Notes: generated by a model not told the origin, from the letters alone. A DNA stretch of 64,000 bases from Pseudomonas guangdongensis (GCF_900105885.1 NZ_LT629780.1:2604001-2668000); one strand, 5' to 3'. Shown: positions 18,408-27,485, counted from the stretch's first letter. Translations and numbers: made by a program.

Positions 18408-19430
18408 GTGGAGTTTCTGAGCGAATACGCCGGCTTCCTGGCGCGGACCGTGACGGTCCTGGTGGCCGTTCTAGTCGTCCTGCTGGCCGTGGCGCTGCTG
18501 CGCGGCCGCGAGCGGCGCAGTGGAGGGCATCTGGAGGTGCACCGGCTCAACGACTTCTACCAGGCGCTGCGCGAGCGCCTGCAGGGCAGCGTGCTGGACA
18601 AGGAGCAGCTCAAGGCGCTGCGCAAGGCCGAGAGCAAGGCGGAAAAGGCCGAGAAGAAAGCCGGCCGGCACAAGCCGCGGGTCTACGTGCTGGACTTCGA
18701 CGGCGACATCAAGGCCTCGGCCGGCGAGCACCTGCGCCACGAAGTCACCGCGCTGCTGAGCATCGCCACTCCCGAGGACGAGGTGGTGGTGCGCCTGGAG
18801 AGCGGCGGCGGCATGGTTCACAGCTACGGACTGGCCTCCTCGCAACTGGCGCGCATCCGCCAGGCCGGCGTGCCGCTGACCGTGTGCGTCGACAAGGTGG
18901 CGGCCAGCGGCGGCTACATGATGGCCTGCATCGGCGACAAGATCCTCGCCGCGCCCTTCGCCATCCTCGGCTCCATCGGCGTGGTCGCCCAGCTGCCCAA
19001 CTTCCACCGCCTGCTGAAGAAGCACGCCATCGACTTCGAGGTGCTCACCGCCGGCGAGTACAAGCGCACCCTCACGGTGTTCGGCGAGAACACCGACAAG
19101 GGCCGGGAGAAGTTCCAGGAGGACCTGGAGATCACCCACGGGCTGTTCAAGGACTTCGTCGCCCGCTACCGCCCGCAGCTGGACATCGACGCGGTGGCCA
19201 CCGGCGAGGTGTGGCTCGGCCAGGCCGCGCTGGGCCAGCAGCTGGTCGATGAGCTGCAGACCAGCGACGAGTACCTGAGCCAGCGCGCCCGCGAGGCCGA
19301 GCTGTTCCAGCTGCGCTACCACGAGAAGAAGAGCCTGCAGGAGCGCATGGGCCTGGCCGCCACGGCGGCGCTGGACGGCGTGCTGCTGCGCTGGTGGAGC
19401 CGCCTGTCGCAGCCGCGCTTCTGGCAGTGA
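18408..19430 (+). CDS. sohB: SohB inner-membrane serine peptidase
   Basis: A 340-residue S49-family (signal peptide peptidase A-like) protease anchored by an N-terminal helix (about 12–32). A charged coiled segment (about 65–88) precedes the protease core. The catalytic serine is S167 in 'VAASGGYMMAC' and the general-base lysine is K219 in 'TAGEYKRTLTVFG', the Ser-Lys dyad of SohB. GTG at 18408 is chosen: it follows GAGGAG at good spacing and gives the 'EFLSEYAGFL' family N-terminus and a length close to E. coli SohB (349). Probable function is clearing signal peptides or membrane fragments. It is followed by a strong terminator. Confidence 0.92.
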   Translation: MEFLSEYAGFLARTVTVLVAVLVVLLAVALLRGRERRSGGHLEVHRLNDFYQALRERLQGSVLDKEQLKALRKAESKAEKAEKKAGRHKPRVYVLDFDGDIKASAGEHLRHEVTALLSIATPEDEVVVRLESGGGMVHSYGLASSQLARIRQAGVPLTVCVDKVAASGGYMMACIGDKILAAPFAILGSIGVVAQLPNFHRLLKKHAIDFEVLTAGEYKRTLTVFGENTDKGREKFQEDLEITHGLFKDFVARYRPQLDIDAVATGEVWLGQAALGQQLVDELQTSDEYLSQRAREAELFQLRYHEKKSLQERMGLAATAALDGVLLRWWSRLSQPRFWQ

Positions 19431-19437
19431 GCCAGCC

Positions 19438-19470
19438 ATGAAAAAGCCCCGCGATGCGGGGCTTTTTCAT
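19438..19470. terminator. bidirectional terminator between sohB and the cysI operon
   Basis: A perfect 15-bp inverted repeat, ATGAAAAAGCCCCGC / GCGGGGCTTTTTCAT with a GAT loop, lies between two convergent genes. A5 and T5 tracts flank the GC core on both sides. Confidence 0.92.
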
Positions 19471-19484
19471 GCGGCGGGACAGGC

Positions 19485-19979
19485 TCAGCGGCGACGGAAC
19501 AGCGGCAGCGGTTGCTCGACGCTGGTCTGGTAGGTCACCGAGAAGTCCGACAGGCCCTTGAGCGCATCGTACGGGTCGCGGTCGGCGCGCACCGCGAAGG
19601 CGTCGAAGCCGCAGCGGTGCATGAAGAACAGTTGGTCGCGCAACACGTCGCCGATGGCGCGGATCTCGCCCTGGTAGCCGTAGCGCTCGCGCAGCAGGCG
19701 GGCGCTGGAGAAGTGGCGGCCGTCGGTGAAGGCGGGGAAGTCGAGGGCGATGACCTGGAAGTGCTTGAGGTCGTCGACGATGTCCTCGATCTGCTCGTGG
19801 CTCTGCAGCCACACGCCGAGGCCGCCGTCGCGCACCTTGAGGGCGTGACTGGACTCCAGCCACAGGGCCAGCGGCACGATCAGGTCGTCGCTGTTGGGAA
19901 TGCCGTCGAGGCTGGCGTCGGCCGGCAGCAGGTGCCAGCGCTCGTCGATGACCTCGCCGTTCTTAATGATGCTTTGCAT
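19485..19979 (-). CDS. DUF934 protein, partner of assimilatory sulfite reductase
   Basis: A 164-residue cytoplasmic protein of the DUF934 family: 'DGIPNSDDLIVPLALW', 'VIALDFPAFTDGRHFSSARLLRERYGYQGEIRAIGDVLRDQLFFMHRCGFDAF'-type family pattern in the C-terminal half (about 85–140). It is almost always encoded immediately after cysI in pseudomonads. A role as an accessory or maturation factor for sulfite reductase is suggested only by that context. The start at 19979 is preferred over longer in-frame options because AAGGAG lies just upstream. The start overlaps the end of cysI by 17 bases, so the two are translationally coupled. Confidence 0.85.
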   Translation of the reverse strand: MQSIIKNGEVIDERWHLLPADASLDGIPNSDDLIVPLALWLESSHALKVRDGGLGVWLQSHEQIEDIVDDLKHFQVIALDFPAFTDGRHFSSARLLRERYGYQGEIRAIGDVLRDQLFFMHRCGFDAFAVRADRDPYDALKGLSDFSVTYQTSVEQPLPLFRRR

Positions 19980-21621
19980 AGACGCGCTCCTTGAAGGGAT
20001 CGATGCCGATACGGCGGAAGGTCTCGATGAAGCGCTCGTCTTCATGGCGCTGCTCGACGTACACGGTGATGATCTTCTCGATCACGTCGGCCATGTCGTC
20101 CTGAGCAAAAGACGGGCCGAGGATCTGGCCGAGGCTGGCGTTGCGCCCGGCTTCGCCGCCCATCGACACCTGATAGAACTCCTCGCCCTTCTTGTCGACG
20201 CCGAGGATGCCGATGTTGCCGATATGGTGGTGACCGCAGGCGTTCATGCAGCCGGAGATGTTCAGGTCGATCTCGCCCAGATCGAACAGGTAGTCGAGGT
20301 CGTCGAAGCGGCGCTGGATGGCCTCGGCGATGGGGATCGACTTGGCGTTGGCCAGCGAGCAGAAGTCGCCGCCCGGGCAGCAGATGATGTCGGTCAAGAG
20401 GCCGATGTTCGGCGTGGCCAGGCCCAGCGCGCGCAGCTCGTTCCACAGGTCGAACAGCTTGGCCTGCTCGACGTCGGCCAGCACCATGTTCTGCTCGTGG
20501 GTGCTGCGCGCCTCGCCGAAGCTGTAGCGCTCGGCCAGGTCGGCGACGGCATCGAACTGCTTGTCGGTGATGTCGCCGGGGGCGATGCCGGTGACCTTCA
20601 GCGACAGTGTCACGGCGCAGTAGCCCGGCTTCTTGTGCGCCACCACGTTGCGCGAGCGCCAGCGGGCGAAGCCCGGGTGCTCGGCGTCGAGGGCGGCCAG
20701 CGCGGCGCTCTGGTCTTCCAGGGTCTGGTAGGCGGGGTCGACGAAGTGCGCGGCGACGCGGTCCAGTTCCGCCTGGGTCAGGGTGGCCGGGCCGTCCTTG
20801 AGGTGCGCCCACTCGGCGGCGACGCGCTCGGCGAAGACTTCCGGGGTCAGTGCCTTGACCAGGATCTTGATCCGCGCCTTGTACTTGTTGTCACGGCGAC
20901 CGTAACGGTTGTACACGCGCAGGATGGCTTCCAGGTAGGTCAGCAGGTGTTGCCAGGGCAGGAATTCGTTGATGAAGCTGCCGACGATCGGGGTACGGCC
21001 GAGGCCGCCGCCGACCAGCACGCGGAAGCCCAGTTCGCCGGCTTCATTGCGCACCGGCTCCAGGCCGACGTCGTGGACCTCGATGGCGGCGCGGTCGGCG
21101 GCCGAGCCGTTCACCGCGATCTTGAACTTGCGCGGCAGGTGGGCGAATTCCGGGTGGAAGGTGGCCCACTGGCGGACGATCTCGCACCACGGACGCGGAT
21201 CGATCACCTCGTCGGCGGCGACGCCGGCGAACTGGTCGGTGGTGACGTTGCGGATGCAGTTGCCGCTGGTCTGGATCGCGTGCATCTGCACGCTGGCCAG
21301 TTCGGCGAGCATGTCCGGCACGTCTTCCAGCTTCGGCCAGTTGTACTGCACGTTCTGGCGGGTGGAGATGTGCGCGTAGCCCTTGTCGTAGTCGCGGGCC
21401 AGCTTGGCCAGCATGCGCAGCTGTGGCGCGGAGAGCAGGCCGTAGGGCACGCAGACGCGCAGCATCGGCGCATGGCGCTGCACATAGAGGCCGTTCTGCA
21501 GGCGCAGCGGGCGGAATTCTTCCTCGCTGAGCTGGCCGGCCAGGTAGCGGGCGGTCTGGTCGCGGAACTGCGCGACGCGCTCCTCGATGATCCGTTGATC
21601 GTATTCGTCGTATACGTACAT
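19963..21621 (-). CDS. cysI: sulfite (nitrite/sulfite) reductase haemoprotein
   Basis: Assimilatory reductase that converts sulfite to sulfide by six-electron transfer at a coupled 4Fe-4S/sirohaem centre. The 552 residues contain both cluster motifs: C415-x5-C421 in 'CCPGGDFCSLANAK' and C458-x3-C462 in 'SGCMNACGHHHIGN'. The start at 21621 ('MYVYDEYDQRII') is chosen over upstream in-frame starts because it reproduces the length and N-terminus of P. aeruginosa CysI as I recall it. It heads a two-gene operon with the DUF934 gene. The upstream 21735–21790 stretch is very AT-rich and would suit CysB-dependent activation; no exact CysB box is claimed. Confidence 0.95.
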   Translation of the reverse strand: MYVYDEYDQRIIEERVAQFRDQTARYLAGQLSEEEFRPLRLQNGLYVQRHAPMLRVCVPYGLLSAPQLRMLAKLARDYDKGYAHISTRQNVQYNWPKLEDVPDMLAELASVQMHAIQTSGNCIRNVTTDQFAGVAADEVIDPRPWCEIVRQWATFHPEFAHLPRKFKIAVNGSAADRAAIEVHDVGLEPVRNEAGELGFRVLVGGGLGRTPIVGSFINEFLPWQHLLTYLEAILRVYNRYGRRDNKYKARIKILVKALTPEVFAERVAAEWAHLKDGPATLTQAELDRVAAHFVDPAYQTLEDQSAALAALDAEHPGFARWRSRNVVAHKKPGYCAVTLSLKVTGIAPGDITDKQFDAVADLAERYSFGEARSTHEQNMVLADVEQAKLFDLWNELRALGLATPNIGLLTDIICCPGGDFCSLANAKSIPIAEAIQRRFDDLDYLFDLGEIDLNISGCMNACGHHHIGNIGILGVDKKGEEFYQVSMGGEAGRNASLGQILGPSFAQDDMADVIEKIITVYVEQRHEDERFIETFRRIGIDPFKERVYAKHH

Positions 21622-21809
21622 GTAATTGTCTGCTCTCAGGCTGTCGGCGGAGATCGGCATCGCCTGGCGAAGTCCGACCCGCAAGGGCGTCTGCTGCGCG
21701 CACGGCCGCGCACTCCCACGGAGTGGCGGCACGATAGCAGTTCGTCCTTATGCGATAAAGTGAAGAATAACTATATATAAATAGCTGAAATGGATAAGTG
21801 CGCGTGCGT

Positions 21810-23387
21810 TCAGCGCGCTCCGCCGGCGGCGGCGACCATCACCCGGTTGCGGCCCTGCTGCTTGGCTGCGTACAGCGCCTGGTCGGCCATCTTCAGCACG
21901 GTGTCGATGTCGCGGTCGCTGGCGGGCCAGTGGGCGACACCGAGGGACACGGTGGCCAGGCCGACGCCCGGGGTCAGGCTCGACTCCATGCGCGCGCGCA
22001 GGCGCTCGGCGACCATCCGCGCGGCGTCGAGGCTGGCCTCGGGCAGCAGCATGAGAAACTCCTCGCCGCCGTTGCGGCACAGCACGTCGTTGCCCCGCGA
22101 GGTGTCGCGCATCAGCTGCGCCATGTGGCGGATCGCCTGGTCGCCGACGTCGTGGCCGTGGTTGTCGTTGATGCGCTTGAAGTGGTCGATGTCCAGCGCC
22201 ACCACGGCGAAGGGCCGCTCGCTGTCCTGCCAGCGCTCCAGGGTCATCTGCAGGCCGCGGCGGTTGAACAGGCCGGTCAGCGGGTCGGTCAGGGTGTCGA
22301 GGTTGAGCTTGCCGATCTTCTGCTGCAGCAGGGTCAGCCCGGTGAGCATGGCGCGCTTGAGCTGGGCCGCCTCGAAGTACCAGGCGCGCACGCTGCGGAT
22401 GTCGCCGGAGGCGGTCTGCGAGTCCATGTTGCGCGCGGTGTTGGCCAGCTGCCAGAGCGGCCGGGAGATCAGCCGCGCCAGCCACCAGATGCCCAGCAGG
22501 GAGATCAGGGTGACCGGAATGGCGTTGCGCAGGGTGGTCAGCATCAGGCCGTCGAGCCCGGCCAGGGTCATCTCGGTGGGGCGCTGGGCGACCACGCCCC
22601 AGCCGCTCGTGCCCAGCGGCGCATAACCGGCCAGCATGTCGATGCCCCAGCTGTTGGTCAGGCGCATGCTGCCGGCTTCGCCGCGCACCACCGCGTCGAT
22701 GGCCGGGTTGCCCTTGATCACCTCGCCGACCCGCTCGGGGTCGCGGTGGTAGACCAGGCTGCGCTGCCGGTCGACCACGTACAGATAGGAGCCGTCGCGG
22801 TAGTAGTGCTCGCCGAGCAGGGTGTGCAGGGCGCTCTTTTCCTTCAGGTAGAGACTGCCGCCGAGAAAGCCCAGGTAGCTGCCGTCCGGAGCGTAGATCG
22901 GCTGCGAGAGCATGATGATCAGCCGGCCGGTGGCGGAGACGAACGGCAGGCTCATCAGCGGGCGGCGCTCGCGCAGCGCCTCGCGGGTGCCTGTGGTGGC
23001 GAGGAGCGTGCCCAGCGCCAGGTTGCTCGGATAGACCGCGCGCAGCCGGCTGTCGGCACCGACCACGAAGGTGGAGTTGAAGGTTTCCGCCTGCTGCTTG
23101 AGGCGCTGCACCTCGTCGTGCAGCGCATCGGCATCGTCGAAACGCCCGCTCAGGCGCACCGCGCTGTAGGCCAGCTGGCGCTGCGCTGCGAGCAGGAAGT
23201 GGTGGGCGCTGTCGGCCAGCTTGGCGGCGTACACCCGGTTGGCTTCCAGGGTGCTGTCGATCAGCAGCTGGCGCTGTACCTGGTAGCTGGCGTAGAACAG
23301 GTTGGCCAGGGTGAGCAGGGCGCTGGCGATGGCCAGCAGCAGGATCAGGCGGCCAAGGTCGAGGCGGAGCAGTGAAGAAGTTGACAT
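21810..23387 (-). CDS. membrane diguanylate cyclase with periplasmic CACHE-type sensor
   Basis: A 525-residue protein making cyclic di-GMP from two GTP. An N-terminal helix (about 11–33) and a second near 300 enclose a periplasmic sensor of about 260 residues resembling double-CACHE domains ('YVVDRQRSLVYHRDPERVG', 'GNPAIDAVVRGE'). A HAMP-like linker precedes a GGDEF domain with an intact active site, GGEEF at 440–444. An inhibitory I-site R431-G-N-D434 lies five residues upstream. No EAL domain is present. ATG at 23387 starts just before the first membrane helix; the frame remains open upstream. It is monocistronic. The ligand is unknown, though CACHE domains usually sense small metabolites. 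Confidence 0.92.
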   Translation of the reverse strand: MSTSSLLRLDLGRLILLLAIASALLTLANLFYASYQVQRQLLIDSTLEANRVYAAKLADSAHHFLLAAQRQLAYSAVRLSGRFDDADALHDEVQRLKQQAETFNSTFVVGADSRLRAVYPSNLALGTLLATTGTREALRERRPLMSLPFVSATGRLIIMLSQPIYAPDGSYLGFLGGSLYLKEKSALHTLLGEHYYRDGSYLYVVDRQRSLVYHRDPERVGEVIKGNPAIDAVVRGEAGSMRLTNSWGIDMLAGYAPLGTSGWGVVAQRPTEMTLAGLDGLMLTTLRNAIPVTLISLLGIWWLARLISRPLWQLANTARNMDSQTASGDIRSVRAWYFEAAQLKRAMLTGLTLLQQKIGKLNLDTLTDPLTGLFNRRGLQMTLERWQDSERPFAVVALDIDHFKRINDNHGHDVGDQAIRHMAQLMRDTSRGNDVLCRNGGEEFLMLLPEASLDAARMVAERLRARMESSLTPGVGLATVSLGVAHWPASDRDIDTVLKMADQALYAAKQQGRNRVMVAAAGGAR

Positions 23388-23537
23388 TGCGCGGCGCCCG
23401 TTGGCCTTGACGGTGGATGGGGGGCGAATCTTAGCATGGGGCCGGGGCGGGCTCGACGCTGGGCCATGGTCGGCTTGAGCCCGCTGCGATCCTCGGCTTG
23501 ACTGGAGAGGGCAGGGGCCTTGCGAGGGGGACATGCC

Positions 23538-23651
23538 ATGCAGCCGACGGATCCGCACACTATGCCCGACAGCCGCGCCGACGCCTGGGCCGCGCTGGCG
23601 CTGATCCTCATCGCGGTGCTGGCGGCGGTGCTCTGGGTCGCCGGGCGGTAG
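23538..23651 (+). CDS. 37-residue single-helix membrane protein (small ORF)
   Basis: A small open frame with a good ribosome site (GCGAGGGGG, 7–12 bases before the ATG) and strongly GC third positions. The product has a polar N-terminus ('MQPTDPHTMPDSRADA') and one hydrophobic helix ('ALALILIAVLAAVLWVAG'). It lies in the gap between the divergent diguanylate cyclase and the convergent DUF2970 gene, ending four bases before the latter's stop. I do not recognise a named family. Small single-pass proteins of this kind are common in Pseudomonas and often escape annotation. Function unknown. Confidence 0.55.
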   Translation: MQPTDPHTMPDSRADAWAALALILIAVLAAVLWVAGR

Positions 23652-23655
23652 CCGC

Positions 23656-23907
23656 TCAGGCGGCACCGCTGAGGCCGAGGACCAGGCGCACCAGCCCGTA
23701 GAGCAGCAGCACGAACAGGGCGGTGCAGAGCACGCCGAGCAGGATGAAATGGCCGGGTTTGCCGCGGCTGAAGTCGCGGGTCCGGTTGCGCCCGCTCTGC
23801 ACGCCGAAGGCGGCGGCCAGTACGCTATGCAGGGTCTGCCAGAAGGTCAGGGGCGGGGGCAGCGGCTCCTGCGGTTCGGTGGGGCGGGGTTGCGGCTCGT
23901 CGTGCAT
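23656..23907 (-). CDS. DUF2970 small membrane protein
   Basis: An 83-residue protein with the DUF2970 signature: 'FWQTLHSVLAAAFGVQSGRNRTRDFSRGK', here residues 22–50, followed by one membrane helix ('HFILLGVLCTALFVLLLYG') at about 53–71. The N-terminal 20 residues are proline- and glutamate-rich. The start at 23907 is chosen because it gives the family length; the frame is open for a long way upstream by chance of high GC. It is monocistronic, between the MATE pump and the 37-residue ORF. Function of the family is unknown. Confidence 0.8.
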   Translation of the reverse strand: MHDEPQPRPTEPQEPLPPPLTFWQTLHSVLAAAFGVQSGRNRTRDFSRGKPGHFILLGVLCTALFVLLLYGLVRLVLGLSGAA

Positions 23908-23981
23908 GGCGGTCTCCGGCGCGGGCGGGCGATGCAGCAAGCGTTGCCCGTGTTCGCCGCGCCGGCAAGTCGGCCGCGGTT

Positions 23982-25301
23982 TCAGAGTTCGATGCGCGCC
24001 CAGCCGCGGCGCTGCCACATCAGCGCGAACAGCAGCGAGGCCAGGCCGCGCTGCAGGATGTACAGGCTCCAGATCGCCAGCAGGCCGTAGCCGAGCACCG
24101 GGCCGAGCAGGTAGGTCAGCGGCAGCACCACCAGCCACTGGTTGCCGAGGGTCACCGCCATCACCGTGCGGCTGGCGCCGGCGCCGAGCAGCGCCTGGCC
24201 GAGCACCAGCGCGGCGGCGTCCAGCACCATGCCGGCGCCGGTCAGGCGCAGTGGCCAGAGTCCCAGCTCGACCAGTTGCGGGTCGTTGACGAACAGGCCG
24301 AGGATCGGCGCCGGGAACAGCCAGAACGGCATGCCCAGCAGCAGCAGGCCGCAGGCCGCCACCCGCACTACCTCCCAGCCCCAGCGGTGCGCCGCTTCGA
24401 CGTCGCCCGCGCCGAGGCTGTGGCTGACCAAGGTGGTCGCCGCCATGCCCAGACCGATGGCCGGCAGGATCAGCAGCAGCGCCAGGTTGACCAGCACATG
24501 GGCCACCGCCAGTTCGGCGGTGCCGACCTGGGCGATGATCCAGAACAGCAGGGTGATGCCGGTGGCGAACAGGAACTGCTGCAGCGAATTGGGCAGCGAC
24601 AGGCGGCTCAGCGTGTGCAGCTCGCGCCACCGTGGGCGGCGGCGCAGGAAGCCCTGGTCGCGCGCCACCCGCCAGGTCTGGCTGGCATAGACCAGCGAAC
24701 CGACCCACAGGGCGATGCAGGTGCCCAGTCCCGAGCCCTCGGCGCCCATCGCCGGCAGGCCGAACAGGCCATGGATCAGGCAGTAGCTGAGCGCCGCGTT
24801 GGCCAGGTGCATGCCGAGCAGGATGCGCAGGTACAGCCCCGAACGGTGGCTGCCGTTCCAGAAGCCGCGGAACGCGAAGTTCATCCCCACCGCCGCTACC
24901 GCCAGCACCCGCCACTGCAGGTAGCCCTGACCGATGGCGGCCACCGCCGCATCGTCGGTCAGCCAGGCGATGACCAGCGGCGCGCTCAGCCAGCCGAGCA
25001 GGCCCAGCGGCAGGCCGCCGGCCAGGGCCAGCAGCAGTCCGGCGTTCAGCGCCGCGCCGGTCTCCTCCGCGCGGCCTTCGCCGCGGCGGCGCGCCACCAG
25101 CGCCTGCACCCCGGAGCCGAGGCCCATCACCAGGGCGATGACCATGAAGTTGGCGTAGCTGCCGATGCCCACCCCGGCCAGTGCGGTTTCCCCCAGGTGC
25201 CCGACCATCGCCGCATCCACCAGGTTGATCAGGCTCTGGCTGAGCATGCCGCCGATGATCGGCAAGCCGAGGGTGAGGATCTGGCGCAGGCGCTCGGGCA
25301 T
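23982..25301 (-). CDS. MATE-family multidrug/cation efflux transporter
   Basis: A 439-residue inner-membrane protein with twelve predicted helices in two homologous halves. The first half shows the family hallmark 'LPIIGGMLSQSLINLVDAAMVGHLG' and 'MGLGSGVQALVARRRGEG'; the second half repeats it ('LPNSLQQFLFATGITLLFWIIAQVG', 'GMAATTLVSHSLGAGDVEAA'). MATE pumps expel cationic drugs or metabolites using Na+ or H+ gradients. This resembles the NorM/DinF branch, but subgroup and substrate are not resolved. It is monocistronic with a non-coding 723-bp stretch upstream. Confidence 0.9.
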   Translation of the reverse strand: MPERLRQILTLGLPIIGGMLSQSLINLVDAAMVGHLGETALAGVGIGSYANFMVIALVMGLGSGVQALVARRRGEGRAEETGAALNAGLLLALAGGLPLGLLGWLSAPLVIAWLTDDAAVAAIGQGYLQWRVLAVAAVGMNFAFRGFWNGSHRSGLYLRILLGMHLANAALSYCLIHGLFGLPAMGAEGSGLGTCIALWVGSLVYASQTWRVARDQGFLRRRPRWRELHTLSRLSLPNSLQQFLFATGITLLFWIIAQVGTAELAVAHVLVNLALLLILPAIGLGMAATTLVSHSLGAGDVEAAHRWGWEVVRVAACGLLLLGMPFWLFPAPILGLFVNDPQLVELGLWPLRLTGAGMVLDAAALVLGQALLGAGASRTVMAVTLGNQWLVVLPLTYLLGPVLGYGLLAIWSLYILQRGLASLLFALMWQRRGWARIEL

Positions 25302-25405
25302 GGAGGGTGGGGAGGTGGCAAAAGGGTCGGCAGTTTAGCGCAGAACGCCGCCGCCGAGCCGCCCGGGAGCGCCCGCCTGGCCATTGCCTGCGGCGCGATG
25401 AACTC

Positions 25406-25430
25406 TGTGGGAGCGGCGCCCGCGCCGCGA
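25406..25430. repeat. REP-like extragenic palindrome
   Basis: TGTGGGAGCGGCGCC… has the start and layout of Pseudomonas REP elements (GTGGGAGCGG…CCCGCG…GCGA), with inner GGCGC/GCGCC arms. Only one clear copy is seen in this window, so the call rests on resemblance. Confidence 0.5.
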
Positions 25431-25732
25431 CAGTCGCCGTCTCGGCCGCGCCGCGAGCGCGGACGGCCTGAAAGATCCTGCCATGCCCCGCCTGTTCCCC
25501 CACGCTGCGCGGTGCGACGGTTTTCCTGTAATGAATTCGTGACGAAAGAGTGGCTGGAGTGCCTATGCCTCCAGCTCTGGCGGGTGCTGTAAGGAAAATC
25601 TGCCGTTTCTGCCGGTCGCCCGTGGCCGGCGCGGGCGGGCGGGTGGTTGTTCGCCGTCCGGGCAGCGGGTGTGATGCAGGCATGCCGGCCCTCGCGGGGT
25701 CGGCACCACAACAATAAAACGTGGAGGCCGCA

Positions 25733-25948
25733 TGACTGCCCTGACCACCCCCGCCCCCCTGGCGTGCCACCCTGCCTCGCGCCGTCCCCGCCGCCGTTGC
25801 GCTGCGTCCGCTCTGCGGCCGACTGCCGGAACGGCCGCGCCATGTACAATGCGCGCCGCTTCGACTGTGACCCACTGCGCATATCCGCGCACCCCGGGTT
25901 GTCCGGACGCGCGCGATCGCCGCCGCCCGAGTCATCCCATGAGGTGAA
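25733..25948 (+). CDS. doubtful 71-codon ORF in leader of NSS transporter
   Basis: It has an ATG with a strong ribosome site (GTGGAGG, 5 bases away) preceded by an AT-rich ACAACAATAAAAC stretch and a hairpin, which is typical of a real gene start. After 'MTALTTPAPLAC' the product degenerates into Arg/Pro/Ser/Cys-rich sequence typical of a non-coding frame. It may be a genuine leader, or the surviving 5' end of a deleted transporter gene. I do not assign a function. Confidence 0.2.
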
Positions 25949-26024
25949 TCCGCCTTGCCGACTCCGCCGTGCCACAAGCCCGGCGGGTGATTTCCCGTCA
26001 CAGACAAGAACAAACAGGTGACGC

Positions 26025-27485
26025 ATGACCCGTGAAAAACCGAAGAACCTCTGGCAGTCCCGCTGGGGCTTCATCCTCGCCGCGACCGGCTCCGCCGTGG
26101 GCCTGGGCAATATCTGGAAATTCCCGTACATCACCGGCGAATACGGCGGTGGTGCCTTCGTGCTGATGTACCTGGGCTGCATCCTCGCCATCGGCATCCC
26201 GGTGATGATGACCGAGATCGCCCTCGGCCGTCGTGGGCGCGGCAGCCCGCTGGACGCCATCGCCCGGGTGGTCAGGGAGAACAACGGCAATCCGTTGTGG
26301 AAGCTGATGGGCGGCATGGCCACGCTGTGCGGCTTCCTGATCCTCTGCTTCTACGTGGTGGTCGCCGGCTGGGCCTTCGCCTACACGTGGAAGATGCTCG
26401 ACGGCTCGCTGGCCGCCACCAGTGTCGAGGCGCTGGCCGGCGTGTTCGAGGCGCACAATGCCAGCCCCTGGCAGCTCGGCAGCTGGAGCCTGATCGTGGC
26501 CCTGGTCACCCTGTGGATCGTCGGCAAGGGCGTGACGGCCGGCGTCGAGCGCTCGGTGCGCTGGATGATGCCGGGCCTGGCGGTGATGCTGCTGATCCTG
26601 GTCGGCTACGCCCTGACCAGCGGCAACTTCGCCGAGGGCTTCGCCTTCCTGTTCACCTTCGACGCCAGCAAGGTCACCGGCGAGGCGTTCCTCGCCGCGC
26701 TCGGCCATGCCTTCTTCACCCTCAGCCTGGCCTCCGGGGCGATCCTCACCTACGGCTCCTACCTGCCGGACGACCAGTCCATCGCCCGCACCACCTTCGT
26801 GGTGGCGATCGCCGACACCTGCGTGGCGCTGCTTGCGGGCCTGGCGATCTTCCCGGTGATCTTCGCCAACGGCATGAGCCCGGCGGCCGGTCCCGGCCTG
26901 ATCTTCATGAGCCTGCCGCTGGCCTTCCAGCAGATGCCGCTGGGCACCGTCTTCGGCGTGCTGTTCTTCGCCATGGTCTCGGTCGCCGCGCTGACCTCGG
27001 CGATCTCGATGATCGAGGCTACCGTCGCCTACCTCAACGAGAAGCACGGCGTCGGCCGCATGAAGGCCTCCATCGTCTCCGGTGCGGTGCTGATCGCCAT
27101 CAGCATGCTGGCCATGCTGTCGTTCAACGTCGGCGCCGAGTGGAAGCTGTTCGGGCTGAACTTCTTCGATCTCCTCGACTACGTGACCTCGCGCTGGATG
27201 ATGCCGGTCGGCGGCATCCTGATGGTGATCCTCGCCGGCTACTGCCTGCGCAGCGAGATCATGCGCGACGAGCTGCGCCTGCCGGCCGCCGGCTATGCGC
27301 TGTGGCTGTTCATGGTGCGCTACGTCAGCCCGGTGCTGATCCTCGTGGTGTTCCTCAACGCCCTCGGCTGGCTGGGCTTCGACCCGCTCGCCGGCTGGTA
27401 CTGGATCGCCAGCGCCATCGGCGTGCTGGCCGTGCTCGGCGAAGTCTTCGCCCCGCGCGTGCGGCACGAGTTCGCCGTGCGCTGA
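26025..27485 (+). CDS. sodium-dependent NSS/SNF-family transporter
   Basis: A 486-residue neurotransmitter:sodium-symporter-family protein (LeuT/MhsT type) that imports amino acids with Na+. The N-terminal motif 'WGFILAATGSAVGLGNIWKFPYITGEYGGGAF' spans residues 15–46 and carries the unwound TM1 substrate and sodium site. 'LAALGHAFFTLSLASGAILTYGSYLP' is TM6. About 11 helices are visible. Aromatic or branched amino acids are usual substrates of such bacterial members; the neighbouring aromatic genes make that plausible but not certain. It has its own long leader and is followed by inverted repeats (27502–27543). Confidence 0.92.
   Translation: MTREKPKNLWQSRWGFILAATGSAVGLGNIWKFPYITGEYGGGAFVLMYLGCILAIGIPVMMTEIALGRRGRGSPLDAIARVVRENNGNPLWKLMGGMATLCGFLILCFYVVVAGWAFAYTWKMLDGSLAATSVEALAGVFEAHNASPWQLGSWSLIVALVTLWIVGKGVTAGVERSVRWMMPGLAVMLLILVGYALTSGNFAEGFAFLFTFDASKVTGEAFLAALGHAFFTLSLASGAILTYGSYLPDDQSIARTTFVVAIADTCVALLAGLAIFPVIFANGMSPAAGPGLIFMSLPLAFQQMPLGTVFGVLFFAMVSVAALTSAISMIEATVAYLNEKHGVGRMKASIVSGAVLIAISMLAMLSFNVGAEWKLFGLNFFDLLDYVTSRWMMPVGGILMVILAGYCLRSEIMRDELRLPAAGYALWLFMVRYVSPVLILVVFLNALGWLGFDPLAGWYWIASAIGVLAVLGEVFAPRVRHEFAVR

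Larger units (their letters stand above)
25302..26024. other. 723-bp non-coding stretch with REP-like repeat, hairpin and candidate leader ORF
   Basis: This is the longest gap in the window. It contains a REP-like element (25406–25430) and a 9-bp hairpin with one G·T pair (25683–25705). A 71-codon open frame (25733–25948) is preceded by GTGGAGG, but its Arg/Pro/Cys-rich product looks non-native. A −10-like TACAAT (25845–25850) lies upstream of the NSS transporter. No convincing gene is seen. Confidence 0.6.
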
